Below are positions 12,060 through 23,500 of a stretch of 64,000 nucleotides of DNA, piece after piece (positions within the stretch are counted from its first letter, which is position 1; every line of letters starts with the position of its first letter). The notes beneath the pieces were generated by a model. The model was not told the DNA's origin. It did not search any database and saw only the letters and a program-made list of their open reading frames with translations. A program made the translations under genes and the position numbers. The DNA is taken from positions 542,501-606,500 of the forward strand of contig JACEFZ010006258.1 of assembly GCA_014155875.1 (NCBI GenBank). Direction: 5' to 3'. The stretch is from Cepaea nemoralis. Taxonomy: Eukaryota > Mollusca > Gastropoda > Stylommatophora > Helicidae.

Positions 12060-15000
12060 ATTGACATACGATGAATAGTGCACATAATGACGTCTTTTGT
12101 AACCTTCATTTTATTGTGGACAAATATTTCAGCAAACAGAATAACATGGTCCCGTAGATGTTGTAGGGCGTGTGATAAATATACACAAATACATATTCAT
12201 TTTTGCTGAGTAAAGTTCATTGATTTGAAGAGCACTCAATCGTTTCATTTGCACAGTTATTCAAGTCCTATTACGATGTCTGACTATAAGCTAAGGTCAC
12301 ACTTACAACAGTCTGATCTTGACGTCTGGAGAGCAGTATCGCTGGGCTGCCATAAATTCGGTAAACTGCAACGAACCTTTGAGTGGCTATTCACTTGGCC
12401 GTACAAGCTGGATGAAACATTTCCGATTCTTGATGGAGAATCATTACACCAATGGCGTTGATAATCTTTCACGGCTTCAAAACAGTTTTACGTCTTTCCT
12501 CTAGTCAACTCCCTGACCTGACTGAATAGACCAGGCAGCCGATCTTGTGATCCCAGCTGTTTTGATCACGTGATACACAATCTTTCTAAGTGGTTTCTCC
12601 TTTCTCTCGTGACTCATCATCACTATCTACTAAAGGTCTCGGCTTCCCTTGTTTTTCCAGTGTTCGCCAGTTAACTATCGTTAACTTGAATTACACTCGC
12701 TTTTTCTTCATTGCTCCTGTACTGTACACATTCTACTAATACGCAGGACTAGTACTGTAGACCCTGCATAGCTACACGACAGTGTGCCTCCCGCCCTTTT
12801 TTTTTGAAAATGGTGCAACCATTTTCATAGTCTCTTCGGTTTCTTCTTCATATGACATGTAGCAATATTGACCGTTCTTAGTCATTTCATAAACACATTG
12901 TATATGCATATATTCCTACATAGATATTCTATCCTTGTGATAATATGATGGTATGGTATCCAATTAAACACTACACAAAATCAATGAAAAAACATTAATA
13001 TTATTATTTATATCGGGCACACACTTCTATCTACTCCCCTTGTAGACGTCGTGTAGCCACAGCCTATGGGATGCTGGGCTAACTATCCTATGAGTTTCAT
13101 AAGGTTCCATGGCCTCTTCATAGTAATTCATTATTTTCTTAAAGACAAGCATCCCCAAACCTCTATAGGCCATTACGCCCGAATGAGGGTACGTGTGTGA
13201 TTAACAGGTACCATTACTCTATGTATTATTATTTTTGTTTGGTATGTGAAATGTCTCCATATTATGCATATGACTTGTTCCTCTGCTGTCTTTGCCAACT
13301 TGTCATTTCAGGTTACCGTTAGACTTTTCTTTGCTTCATCTGTTTGATAGGTGAGGTCTGCTGCCTTAGTAGATATTTATCGTGTGTACTTCCGGGCTTG
13401 CTTGTAGTGTTCATATCCTTAGCTATGAATGTCTATGACCTGTGATTGTTTACTTCTTCTTCGTAATTCTGGGTGTAGTTCCTTCTAATTATAGGCCAAT
13501 GTTCCTTATGTTGACAAGGTGTTAGTGTGTGTTCTTACTATAATAATATATACATGTATGTTACCTCAAAATTTATAACACTATGTTATAGTATCAACAA
13601 TGTAACTAGATACTACCATGCAATAATATTTTTCATTGCCATTTGTTTCTTCCCCATTGTTGCTTCATTTTCTTCGTGTGGATACCATTGTAGCTAACTC
13701 TGACTTGTGTCTCTCTGTATTAGTCTTCAGTTCTTTTATGAAGTCAGTATCTTTACTGTTGTTCTGCTATTACAAAAAGAGATTGCTTATTAATCTTCCC
13801 TTAGCAATACACAATCAAAATGCACGTAACGTTCATCTGTATGAAAAGCTTATCCTATAAACTAATACAACATGAAAATTTTGTTATCATCACTCTAACA
13901 TCATTGTAGCATGTGTGATGATATGTTTACAAGTGAAATTCACAAAGATATGTTTACAAGTGAACTTCAAAGCAAAAAAAAAAAAAAAAATCAGAATATT
14001 TGCCACAGAATCAATGTGATATATGTGATGCTATGTTTGCATTAGTACTATGTCATACATTTCCTCATTCTCTCACTCTTTCATTCCATTGTGACCTAGT
14101 AATTGTGGTTGATATTGTTCTTATGTGTTGTCATTTAATTAAAAGTAGACAGTGATGTTATGTGTCTTGTTGTTTTAAAATACACCAGGTTTCTCTTAAT
14201 TGCTTCTGTTTTGTTTTAATATTTGTGAAATTGTCGATGCTGATTATTATACCTTTATATTTTATTAACCTTCATTCTATGATGTATCGATGGTAAATGA
14301 ATATGTTCCTAAATTTTATGTTGGATGCTTGAATGATATGATCATTTCAATGATGGTATGATAACTGATTAAGGATTTATACATTACATATATATGTTCA
14401 TATTATGATGGTATGATCACGATTGGTAGAATATTAAAGATATATGATTTATGAGGTAATTTTAATAATGAATGAAAATGAAAGTACTAAATTAAATTTC
14501 AGTAGGTGTTGCTGGTCCTATCTGTTTACTCAGTACCGTTAGTATTTGCTGGTGTCGTTTGATAGCTCATCAACGCTTCTTCGGTAGACACTCGGGTTGC
14601 GTGCACAAAATTCAACCTTTTCCAGCTTCATCTTTGAATCTACTGTGGTGCTTACATGGTCCAGATACTCTCATATTCGTCTTCTGTACATTCTGGTAAT
14701 TTATAAATTGAAAAAGTATGTACATATCTGAATCAATTTAAATTAATTAACATAAATTGTTGAATTGACTGCTACAATTTTTAGACATTTTATACGTCAG
14801 TTCAGAAGTTTAACTAATTCTCGGATAACTGTATCTCCACTTTAACATTAATGTACTATGAATACAACAGTGTTGGATTGTTTAACGACCTGTCTGCTAC
14901 AGTCTACTTAGAAGATCTGCTAGGTTATTGTGGTTACCAGGTATGTGACAGATATCAGAGTCTGAAATTGAATAGGAACTTGAATCAGTCTGCAAGATGA

Positions 15001-15363
15001 AATATTTTGAAATATCAGGCAGTTTGAGGATGGGTTGACTACTAAAGAGTTGTTTTATCTATTGACTTGAAGAATGTTATAGCCTTCAGTTGTGTACATA
15101 CTGTCTACCATACATTTAGTGCTGAGCTTAGTCTGATATATCTCAAGCAGAGACAAGTTAAGCAGGCGTGATCAGTAGAGGCAAGTATAAAATGTTTTCT
15201 GTACTGCCATTTCTATTCACCTAAGCAGTTTGTAAACTATTTCTTGGCTTGTGAGCAGATGTTTGTAACAGCATTATGACCATGGGTCAGAATTAATTTA
15301 ATTAGTATCATAATTTAAAAAAAAAAAATCAAATGTGTTTACGATGTTCCACTGCTATTGTCC
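12060..15363. other. AT-rich stretch, no gene recognised
   Basis: Long frames are absent (under 80 codons). A poly-A run lies at 13,974-13,990. No splice-bounded exon, RNA gene or repeat end could be recognised. Confidence 0.5.
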
Positions 15364-16038
15364 TGTGGAATCGATATCTGGCACAGAGGGCGAGGCAGGA
15401 TCTCAGGGTGGTTTCTGAGTTCCTTAGAAAATGCCTCATATGCTCGGAGACGCGCCTGCCAAGCGAGTCAGGGGCGCTCTATAACTCCTCCCCAGGGTAG
15501 GTGGAACCTGTTAGCTTTGGACAGCAGTCCATCTAGGAGACGGAAAACTTCAAATATAAACCCCAAAGTTCAAGGTGGACCAGCATGCTGAGGAACTGGA
15601 TAGCCATGGGTAAACTGGTTGTGAACGTTGGACGTCTGGTAGGCGTGTGGGGCTGGCACCAGGCGTATGGGCTCCTGCGGGACATCCCCTGCCTCTTCCC
15701 TAGCAAGCAGGCAATGTTAGGGCGACAGTTTATTTCCTGCAATATCCAAACTTTGCTTATGGAATTAATTCAACACGGGAATCGTCGCCGGAGCTACGGA
15801 GCACGTGCTCTGCGCTTGACACATCTTTCAGAGGCTAGCGAAGAGAGAGTGAGGAGGAGACGACGAGGAAATGGTGTGAGAAGATGACATAGAAATAGGA
15901 GGGCAGGCGCCAGGAGAACAAGACGAAAAGTGGAGAGACTAGGTTTCAACCATGTAAGAGTGGGATACTGAAATTGTCGTAGTGCCAGGCAGAGAGGTCC
16001 TGTATTGAACGAGGCTTATATATGATTGTGATGTCCTC

Positions 16039-16920
16039 ATGCTCCAGGAGCTAAATACAGACAAATACCATTGCCCTGGGTACGCCAGTTATATAAACTC
16101 TACTGGGCAGAAGAGACATGGGCAAGGTCTGCTGGTGAAGAAAGGAGTGAAGCATGCGGTACTTGACTTGAGCCAGTGGAATCATAGTGCAAGCGAGGTC
16201 CAGGGTATACAAATGGAGATTGGTGGCTTAAGTTGGAACATCATAAATGTATATGCTACAGTGGACTGTTTTGTCAGAAAGGAACACTTGGACTGGCTTA
16301 AGGAATTGGAGGTATTACCAGGTGATAGGCTACTCATATGTGGAGACTTCAATGCGAGGAGCAGAGATTGGGACAGTAGTGCAGAAAATCGACAGGGAAT
16401 TTCACTTGCGGATGCCATGGTGGACTCCGATGTGGTCTTCATAAGTGATAGTAGGCCGACTAGAATGGCAATGAGGCCTGGCGATGCAGACACAGCTATT
16501 GACTTGGCACTTGTCTCCCAGACATCAGTACTTGATGTAAAGTGGACTGTTTTGAATGACCATGGGAGTGATCACTTGCCATGCTCAGTCCGGATCTCTA
16601 AAGCCAGGAAATTTAAGTCTGGGAGAGCGCGCAAGACCTTCCGGTATGTGTGGACCGATAGCCTTCTTGGACGCCTCATACAGCGGGCTTGCAACAGGAC
16701 TGTTAAAACTCCTTTTTTTCATCCCCCATGGTGGACCCCAGAAGTATACCAGACTTGGAAAGCAAAGAGAGCTGCAGTGAAGCAGCTAAGGAAAGTGCGA
16801 CAGACACCCCGAAGCTCACGAGAGGAAGTGAACACCGCTGAAAATATCAAGAAAGACAAGGTGGAGGTCTTCAAGCACTGTGCTCCAGAGGCAAAAAGGC
16901 AAAATGGGAATGTTTCATGA
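16039..16920 (+). pseudogene. LINE-N endonuclease domain (EEP family)
   Basis: An open frame of 293 codons. It carries LQEL (metal-binding Glu of the QE motif), INVYATVD, ICGDFNARSRDW (catalytic Asp-Asn) and NDHGSDHLPC (the SDH motif with catalytic His), in the order and spacing of an EEP endonuclease of about 220 residues; the rest leads to the RT. The domain nicks target DNA to prime reverse transcription. Its start is not natural: conserved residues (NCRSARQRG, DCDVL) lie upstream from about 15,970, separated by a stop, so the first Met is simply the first in the open stretch. The endonuclease core itself looks intact; the element is broken elsewhere. Confidence 0.85.
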
Positions 16921-17098
16921 AGGAGATTGGAGGTGATAAAACACTGCGAAAATTCTGGAAACTGCACAGACAAATGGAAAGAAAATATCGGCCTATGACA
17001 GTGGGAACAATTTATAGAGATGATAGGTGTGCGCGTGACAACAGACAAAGAGAAAGGGGAGGCGTTTCTCCAGAGATTTTTAGAGCAGACCAATCATA

Positions 17099-18423
17099 AT
17101 GATGCGGACACCAGAGATGCAGTTAGAGAAGGAATTATCTGGCACCACGAAGAATATGCATTATGAAGACATCATACGGGTTGAAGATGTTAAACATATT
17201 TTGAAAAACGCAAACGACACGGCACCAGGTCCCGATGGGGTTAGGTATGGCCACATGAAGGCTTTGAGCGATGCAGACCTGAAGGAAATGACCGACTGCT
17301 TTAACCAGAGCATTAGGACAGCATCAGTACCGCAGGATTTGGTGCACAGCTATATCATCCCTCTCCCAAGACCATACCAGGATCATCCAAAGCTTAGTGG
17401 CTTTAGGACCATCACCCTTCAAAATACATCTGGGAAGGTTCTAGAGAAGATAGTCGCTGTCAAGCTGCAAACGTTCTTGGAAAGGGGGAAGCTTCTTCCA
17501 AGAGGTCTTGGGAGCTACAGGCCAGGAAAAGATACCTGGTCAACTGCAGCCACTTTTGCCTTTGATGTTTATGAGGGGTTCCAGATTAGACAGGAAACGA
17601 TGGCGGTAGCGCTTGATCTCGAAGATGCATACAATAGAGTTCCATATGATATTTTGATGACCGTACTGATGGAGAAAGGGGTCAATCCCTGGTTGGTGAA
17701 CTGGATAGCAGCCGTCCTACATTCTCGCCGGGTTGCTCTCCGTCTGGGTGCATGGACCTCAGAGCCACATATTTTAACCCCGGGACTTCCACAGGATCAG
17801 AAATCTCACCGGTGCTCTTTAACGTGTATAAGAGCAAAATTGCAAACCCAGAAGCATCAGGGGTTGGAAGGATACTCACATTTGCAGATGGTATTCTTGC
17901 ATATAGGCAGGGGAGAGATAGGGAGCAAACAGCCCAGGAGTTACAGGCAACAGTAGACAATGTGATTGACTGGTGCACTGAAATGAGTGCTGTCACCCAC
18001 CCAGAAAAGGCAGCTGTTTTGTGGTGCTCTCTGGACAACAGGATTGTGAGAGCTGATGTCCCTAGCCTCACGATAGATGGTAGAAGCGTCAACAGAGAGA
18101 ACAAACTGAAGTATCTGGGAATCACATTTGACAGGAGCCTGTCCTTCAAGGACCACGTGGAGACGGTTGTGACAAGGTCTCAAAAGGGACTCAATGCACT
18201 TAACACTATGGCTGCAATGGACACAGAGCAGAGAATGCTTTTTACACTATACCAGCACTTGATCCTCTCAGTGATTGATTATGGACTACGACTGCTCACT
18301 GTCTCAAAGAGTCAGCTGGTGAAATTAGATCGCATACAGAACGAAGCGATGCGAGTCATTCTGGAATGCACCAGAGACACCAGAGATGCGTTACATCCTT
18401 GGTTTGCTGTCTGTTGCAGGTAG
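17099..18423 (+). pseudogene. LINE-N reverse transcriptase domain, frameshifted, FADG
   Basis: Two overlapping frames (17,099-17,956 and 17,752-18,423) together hold the RT domain: APGPDGVRYGHMK, SGFRTITLQNTSGKVLEK, block A with ALDLEDAYNRVPYD (first catalytic Asp), LTPGLPQ then GSEISPVLFNVY across the frameshift near 17,790, and LTFADGILAY at 17,881-17,900. The last should be FADD; the second Asp of the catalytic pair is Gly here (codon 17,890-17,892, GGT), an A-to-G type change. YLGITFDRSLSFKDHV follows, typical of the thumb region. Frameshift plus FADG means no RT activity. Confidence 0.88.
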
Positions 18424-18439
18424 GCTCAAGGTGATGCAG

Positions 18440-19230
18440 GCGAAGGCATACCTCAGAGTAGCTGCATACACAGGTCACCCGTTGCATGAGGCGTTGGACG
18501 CCGTTAAGGGTCAGCGACTGATAAGAGGGAAATCATGGATGGCTCAGGCGGAGGATACGATCAAGCAGGTGTGCCCTTTGGAGAACATTAGGAGAGGAGA
18601 AGAGTGGGTCAGAGTGTCAGCGGAGCAGTCAGACTTGTGCAGAGTTATAATCACTTTGAGCAGGGAGTGCAGGGAGTGGCCAGCAGGGGCCACGGAAGTG
18701 GAAATCCAGCAACTAATTCAGGATAATGCTCGCTCAGGTGATGTGATTATCTACACAGATGGGTCGGTGTTGAGAGGTAGGAGAAGTGCCTGGGGGTTCT
18801 TAGCAAAAGCCAATGATCGACGTTTGGTGCAGGAGAGCCTGGCATATGATACCACAACATCTAGCTTAAGAATGGAGGTTGAGGCGGTCAGTGCAGCTTT
18901 CCGCTGGATGGAGAATACGATACACACACATCGTGATTGTAACTGACCCAGAAAGCATGCTAAATAGGGTGAAGACAGACAAGCTTCGTGCAGAGTGGCT
19001 TGCTTCGCTTCGGAAGTCACGGGTGACTAGCATCGTCTGGATCTTTTCTCCGGGGCATGCTGGTGTGCTGGGGAATGAACAGGCGAACAGATTGGCTGGC
19101 TCGGCAAAACTTGGTGGAGTATTGATGCATGACAAAGCAGATCTGGTTGCGACTTGTGGGAGCATGTGTACACCTCGGAGGAGCAAATGGATCACCATGG
19201 TCTGGCAAGAATGCGACAGCGAGGGGTGAC
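18440..19230 (+). pseudogene. LINE-N RNase H domain, frameshifted
   Basis: Frame 18,386-18,946 contains IIYTDGSVLRGRRSAWGF (first catalytic Asp in TDGS) and RMEVEAVSAAFRWM (catalytic Glu); frame 18,879-19,229 continues with HIVIVTDPESML (third Asp) and FSPGHAGVLGNEQANRLAG. The last motif normally reads ADRLA, so the fourth Asp is Asn here. The frameshift is near 18,930. The domain would remove RNA from the RNA-DNA hybrid. It is followed by a conserved C-terminal segment to about 19,388. Confidence 0.85.
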
Positions 19231-19388
19231 GAGGGGATCTGGCCGACGATCAACGCTCAGAGGAAAGGCGAGACGGACATATAATCAGATTGCTACTGGT
19301 ACTATTAGTGTTGGAACTCTTCGCTGGCTGCTGAGGATGGGGACGGAGCGCTTATGGGAATGCCCCGAATGCTGTGATGTCGGTTCCT

Positions 19389-19442
19389 AAATCAATCAAT
19401 CAATCAATCGATCGATCAGTCAATCAATCAATCAATCAATCA
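19389..19442 (+). repeat. (AATC)n tail of LINE-N
   Basis: AATC units with a few ATCG variants directly before the right TSD copy. Confidence 0.9.
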
Positions 19443-19559
19443 TGTGGAATCGATATGTTGTTTGTTAAAATTAAGTGTACTTTTGGCTGGTGCTAAGGCA
19501 TTTTACTGATTTTCTGCAATCCCAATTCCCTTATCTGCTGTTTTTTGTCTCTTTTCTCC

Positions 19560-21120
19560 TCTTCTGATAAGCCTATGGCTCTCCAATATCATTCCCAGTT
19601 TGTTAATTTAACTTTTTCTATTCGTCTGTCTATCTCTGCTGTTGATACGCCTGTATCCTTCCATATTTTTATCGCTGCGTCCGGATTTGTTAAGCGTACG
19701 TTACGTCCTTTTGGTGGGGTTTTGTTCTGCAAACCTGATTCCGTATAGTTGACACTATCCGTTTGTAGTATCTTTACTTTCTTCTTTGACCTTGGCAACT
19801 GGTGTGTACTCTCTCATCTTCCTCGGAAGATGACGAAGGTATATCATATGAACATGGAACATAATTTTCATCGGAACATGCAAACAGACCTGGATTTTTA
19901 TCTGACTTTGTATTCTTACCTTTGTGAGGTTCATCTTTTAAGTATGGTGCAAATAATTGTTTCACCATTGCTGTGCTTTCGCTAAATGATGAACTCAGCC
20001 GACTAAAATTGTGAATTACAAAGGTTACTTTCTCTTCTTCTTCCTTGCTTAAATTATCTTTGACGGGTCGTGAATCCCACTCAATATTCTTATCTATCAA
20101 CCATCTGGGTATGTTACGCGTGTCGGTATTATATTCGTCATTAGTTGATAAACCTTTGTAAGTTCTTGCTGTATCTACAACTTGCTTTTCCTGTGATAAT
20201 TCATTCTGACACGTCCCATATAGGTCTGTTAATGCGTCTAAGTCGTCGTCTGGTATTTTAATATTTTTGTCTTCTGGTTGGAAAATTAGTGATGCACAAT
20301 TTGCCTCTTCTACTTTAATGTATTGTTACTCCCATTTCTCTATGTCTTGGCTGCTACACTCTTTTAAGTCTGGGATGTTACTTACTATTAATTCTGTTGT
20401 CGGTTGCGGTAATACTGCAGCTGTTACCCGACCTTGGTAATACGGGCAGTTGATGTCAGCCCAAGCCATCATATACTGTTCTAATGCTCCACCAAATGTC
20501 CCGCATGCATCATCTCATCTGTATAATATTCGTCTTTAACCAATTTTCCGTCAGCCCCAATAATTGAAGTCCCTGTGTCTCTTATCATTCTAACTGTTAG
20601 TCCGATAACTAGTGCTAATCGTACGTCTAGGTTTCCGTCAGTTATGTAAGCAGAGTTAGCTTCCTGTATGTAAGCCTTACTGCTACCCTCATCAAAACTG
20701 TCATTTCTATCCGTTGCTATGTTAACTGCATTTGCCTCTTCATATTCATCGGGTTCACTGCTGGTGAACAAGAATGCCGCGTTGGCTTCTTTCCATGTCT
20801 TCCTAATTTTACAATCGTTAGAAGTGTGCCCGTAGCTATTACAAACGAAGCATTTAACACTGTTCTTGTAGTATGCGTACTTACTGACTGTCTTTGATGT
20901 TAAGTTCTTAATATACGCATCAAGTCAGGGTTCCTGTCACACATTTCAAGGGAACCATGTTGCAATTTACAATGAGGGCCATGCATTAGGTACCCCTTTC
21001 TGCCGTTTTCTGGTTCTGTTTGTGTGTTGCCTCTCACATAGTATGGTCCTCTTCCTCTGATTGTTGAGCATACTGCTGAAATCTACTAGGTCTAGCATTA
21101 TATCTCTGATTGGATAATCT
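19560..21120 (-). pseudogene. gag-protease remnant of an LTR retrotransposon
   Basis: Read on the minus strand: a polar region with YNARPSRFQQYAQQ (about 21,100), then a CCHC zinc knuckle CFVCNSYGHTSNDC (20,811-20,852), an acidic linker, then a retroviral-type aspartic protease signature VRMIRDTGTSIIG with the DTG codons at 20,571-20,579. After it come PYYQGRVTAAVLPQPTTELIV near 20,400 and a long acidic linker ending near 20,000, with further fragments to 19,589. Zinc knuckle followed by DTG protease is the gag-pro order of Ty3/Gypsy-like elements. Stops, for example near 20,325, break it. RT and integrase are absent: the coding trace ends near 19,560, just outside LINE-N. Neither LTR is recognised. 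Confidence 0.7.
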
Positions 21121-21289
21121 GGCAGCCGGCCCTATAACTAAATCAGGCTATCCACAAAGGAGTCGACTCCATAATGGAGTCGACGATGTATGTGTCACTG
21201 CTTTGAAACCCTGTTTTTCCTACAGCTCCATCAGGCTCAAAATTGAATGCCAATTAATCACCTCTCTGGGATGCGTCCATCCAGCAGGT

Positions 21290-21740
21290 ATCAATACTGT
21301 TGTGGACGCTACTGTATAACTGTGGCATCTTCTCCAACTGTCTACACTGTCTATCACTATGCTGTCCCCCCCCCCCCTTTATATATTCATACCTAACTGT
21401 CTCCACACCCCTATATTTTCATATCAGACTATTTTTGGCGACCGAAATCCTATCTAGCAACCTACTATACCTAAACTCTGCAGCCAAAGAGTACCTTTGC
21501 AACTGGCAAAGCCGCCTTTTTCTGCTCCCATATGGAAACAGTGTAGTGGTGCTTTTTGCTTCTTGTTTTGTTGTATTCCGTTGTTTATCTATCTGTGTTG
21601 TCCTGTCCTTGACAAAGATTCTGAGAATCGAAACGTCGACCGTCCTGTGTGTCTTATTGTACGCTTTTGTGTGTATTTTATTTTATTATTCATTTTATAT
21701 ATTTATTGATTGCTTCTGATTTTGGATTTTCACTTGTATT
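21290..21740 (+). other. Pyrimidine-rich non-coding stretch with hammerhead-like motif
   Basis: A C13 run lies at about 21,365-21,378. At 21,609-21,644 the order TTGACAA, a GATTC/GAATC hairpin, GAAA, and ACG-TCGAC-CGT, then C, follows the layout of a hammerhead ribozyme core with stems II and III. The core differs from CUGANGA at two positions, both transitions. Stem I is not evident. Confidence 0.35.
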
Positions 21741-21837
21741 CCTGTATACGGTGGATCTCCTTGTAAGATATGTGCAACGTGTTTGTGTTTAGTACGTTTC
21801 TTCTCGGAGGAGCTTAATATACGTATTTGTTTCCAAT

Positions 21838-22258
21838 TCTAATCATTTCCTCCACCCGATTCACGGATGCTTCTGTTGCAATCACAACAGGACGACCAGA
21901 TCGGATTTCATCAACAAATTTAGAGCGTCCTTGAGACAATTTTTCTTCCCAGCTATGCACTGATTTACGGGACAAACATTTGCCAGCATAAACAGGAAGC
22001 ATTTCCTCGTGAATGTCCTTTGCAGGGATCCTTTTGTCCAAAAATAAAAAAAATAACGCACAACAGCACGTTGCTCATTGGTTGTACACAATGTAAGTAC
22101 AGTCGCCATTTTGTTTATGCGCTGCGTATGCGCATGAGACACCTAGCGCCATCTCACGAACAGGAATATAAAGTTAGATGTTGCTGTCACCTAATGACAC
22201 CAGTAGAAAACACCAACTACCTTTACCTGCCATACCACAGAACTGTGTGACTTACGTA
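21838..22258 (-). mobile_element. Mariner transposase 5' fragment with one TIR
   Basis: Minus-strand frame 21,814-22,041 codes for KRIPAKDIHEEMLPVYAG, SRKSVHSWEEKLSQGRSKF and SVNRVEEMIR, the N-terminal HTH region of a mariner transposase, with an upstream start segment in another frame. The right end, GTGTGACTTACGTATTGACTC near 22,235-22,258, matches the terminal inverted repeat of the deleted mariner at 38,420-39,197. The copy is cut off after the first quarter of the transposase, so no catalytic residues remain. Confidence 0.8.
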
Positions 22259-22289
22259 TTGACTCACCCGCTTACAAGCACCGCACCAA

Positions 22290-23028
22290 CATACTGGTCA
22301 GAAACCTGAACAAAGACAAAGACATAAATAAAGTAGTTGAAGAGTGTGGAAATGCATACTACGGGCAGCACGAGAAACAGTACCAAGAGGAGCTCGTAAA
22401 CAATATAAGCCGTAGTGGAGAAGTGACCTGGAAAGGTTGGATATAGATGTGGACGTGTGTAGAAAGCAAGCACAGGCCAAACCCAGCCAAGAACACCACA
22501 TTAAATACCAGCATGCAAACGCCAAATTTCAAAGCGCCTAGATGCAGGCTAGACAGAAAAGCTGGCAGGAGAAAACAGAGTCACTAAATTTTGAAAGAGA
22601 CACAGGGAAGTCGTGGAATCTAATAAAATAACTTAACGATGAGGACACATGGAGGAACTCAAAAGTTGCACTACATAAAGACGGAAACATCTTAATAGGA
22701 AAGCAAGCAGCTGACCGTATTGTGGACTCATTAGCATAAAGTAACAATAACGAAATTAGTCCAGAGAAACAACAAGAAATTTGAGAGAAATGGTAACATA
22801 TAGGGCAGAATGAAGTAATATATGCGGTTCTGGACGCACCTATTACAATCAGCGAACTGGAGCCAACAATATCAAAACTAAAATTGAGAAAGTCACCACG
22901 AGCTGATGGTAACTCCAATTAAATGATCAGGAACCTAGGAACAGAGGCCAAAGCAAAGCTGTTGCAGATCTTCTATAACAGCTGGACCTTAGGCAGCGTG
23001 CGTTCCACAAGCCTGGAGAGAAGCAATC
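22290..23028 (+). mobile_element. LINE fragment: region before RT and RT start
   Basis: Frames with several stops code for SWNLIK-LNDEDTWRN, LHKDGNILIGKQAADR and ISELEPTISKLKLRKSPRADG, followed by NLGTEAKAKLLQIFYNSW. The last two pieces are the KSPGxDG element and following helix of a LINE RT domain, where Gly-Ala is Arg-Ala here. Truncated on both sides; it abuts the opposite-strand LINE-F end at 23,030. It differs from LINE-J at 40.5-44.9 kb. Confidence 0.7.
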
Positions 23029-23029
23029 G

Positions 23030-23500
23030 TTATCATCATCATCAAGTGCCTTGCCAGCTGGCGTAGACGTTCATGGCTCTCCACAGATCTCGGTCGTTGG
23101 TGTTCTGGATCAACTATGCTGATGGTATTCCTTTATGCCACAGTCACAATCATTCGAGTACAATTTCTCTTGGTCTGCCTCTCTTCACCTCGATCTTTCC
23201 AGTTGTCACGATGTTCTCCAATGCCTCTATTCTCATCACATGACCGAAGAAAGATGTTTGTCTCTTCCTTATTGTTGTATATAATGTTCTAGTTTCATTA
23301 GCCTGCATCAGGCAGTCGTTGTTAGTTACTCTGGCAGACCAAGGAATTCGCACCATTCGTCTCAGGAACAACATCTCTGTTGCTTCTAATTTCTTCTTAA
23401 TTTGTTCATTTACATTCCAAGATTTACTGCATACAGCAAAACTGGTTCTACATAGCATTTCAGCACTCTGTTTCTTACATTCAGTGATAGTGACTTCATT
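23030..23500 (-). mobile_element. LINE-F 3' end with (GAT)n tail
   Basis: Minus-strand frame 23,150-23,509 codes for LCRTSFAVCSKSWNVNEQI, EATEMLFLRRMVRIPW and FFGHVMRIEALENIVTTGKI, then KRGRPRE. The element ends near 23,032 in GATGATGATGAT. This is the C-terminal region after the RT plus the short-repeat tail. Related fragments lie at 39,503-39,935, 46,073-46,670 and 49,065-49,250. Confidence 0.8.

Larger units (their letters stand above)
15378..19442 (+). mobile_element. LINE-N: 4.07-kb LINE with 14-bp TSD and (AATC)n tail
   Basis: Flanked by the perfect 14-bp direct repeat TGTGGAATCGATAT at 15,364-15,377 and 19,443-19,456, which defines both ends. About 650 bp of 5' sequence is followed by endonuclease, RT and RNase H coding remnants, then a tail of AATC units at 19,389-19,442. 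Domain order EEP-RT-RNase H on one element is that of the I-superfamily clades (I, Nimb, ingi-like); a gag-like first ORF and zinc knuckles are not seen, so the copy may be 5'-truncated. Frameshifts near 16,920, 17,790, 18,400 and 18,930 and a lost catalytic residue show it is inactive. The sharp TSD indicates a fairly recent insertion. Related minus-strand RNase H fragments lie at 31,400-31,862 and 42,774-43,844. Confidence 0.9.

Noticed and set aside
21300..21719. 139-codon hydrophobic open frame
   Set aside because: Low-complexity, T-rich DNA gives Leu/Phe/Ile/Cys runs by chance; no membrane-protein family is recognisable.
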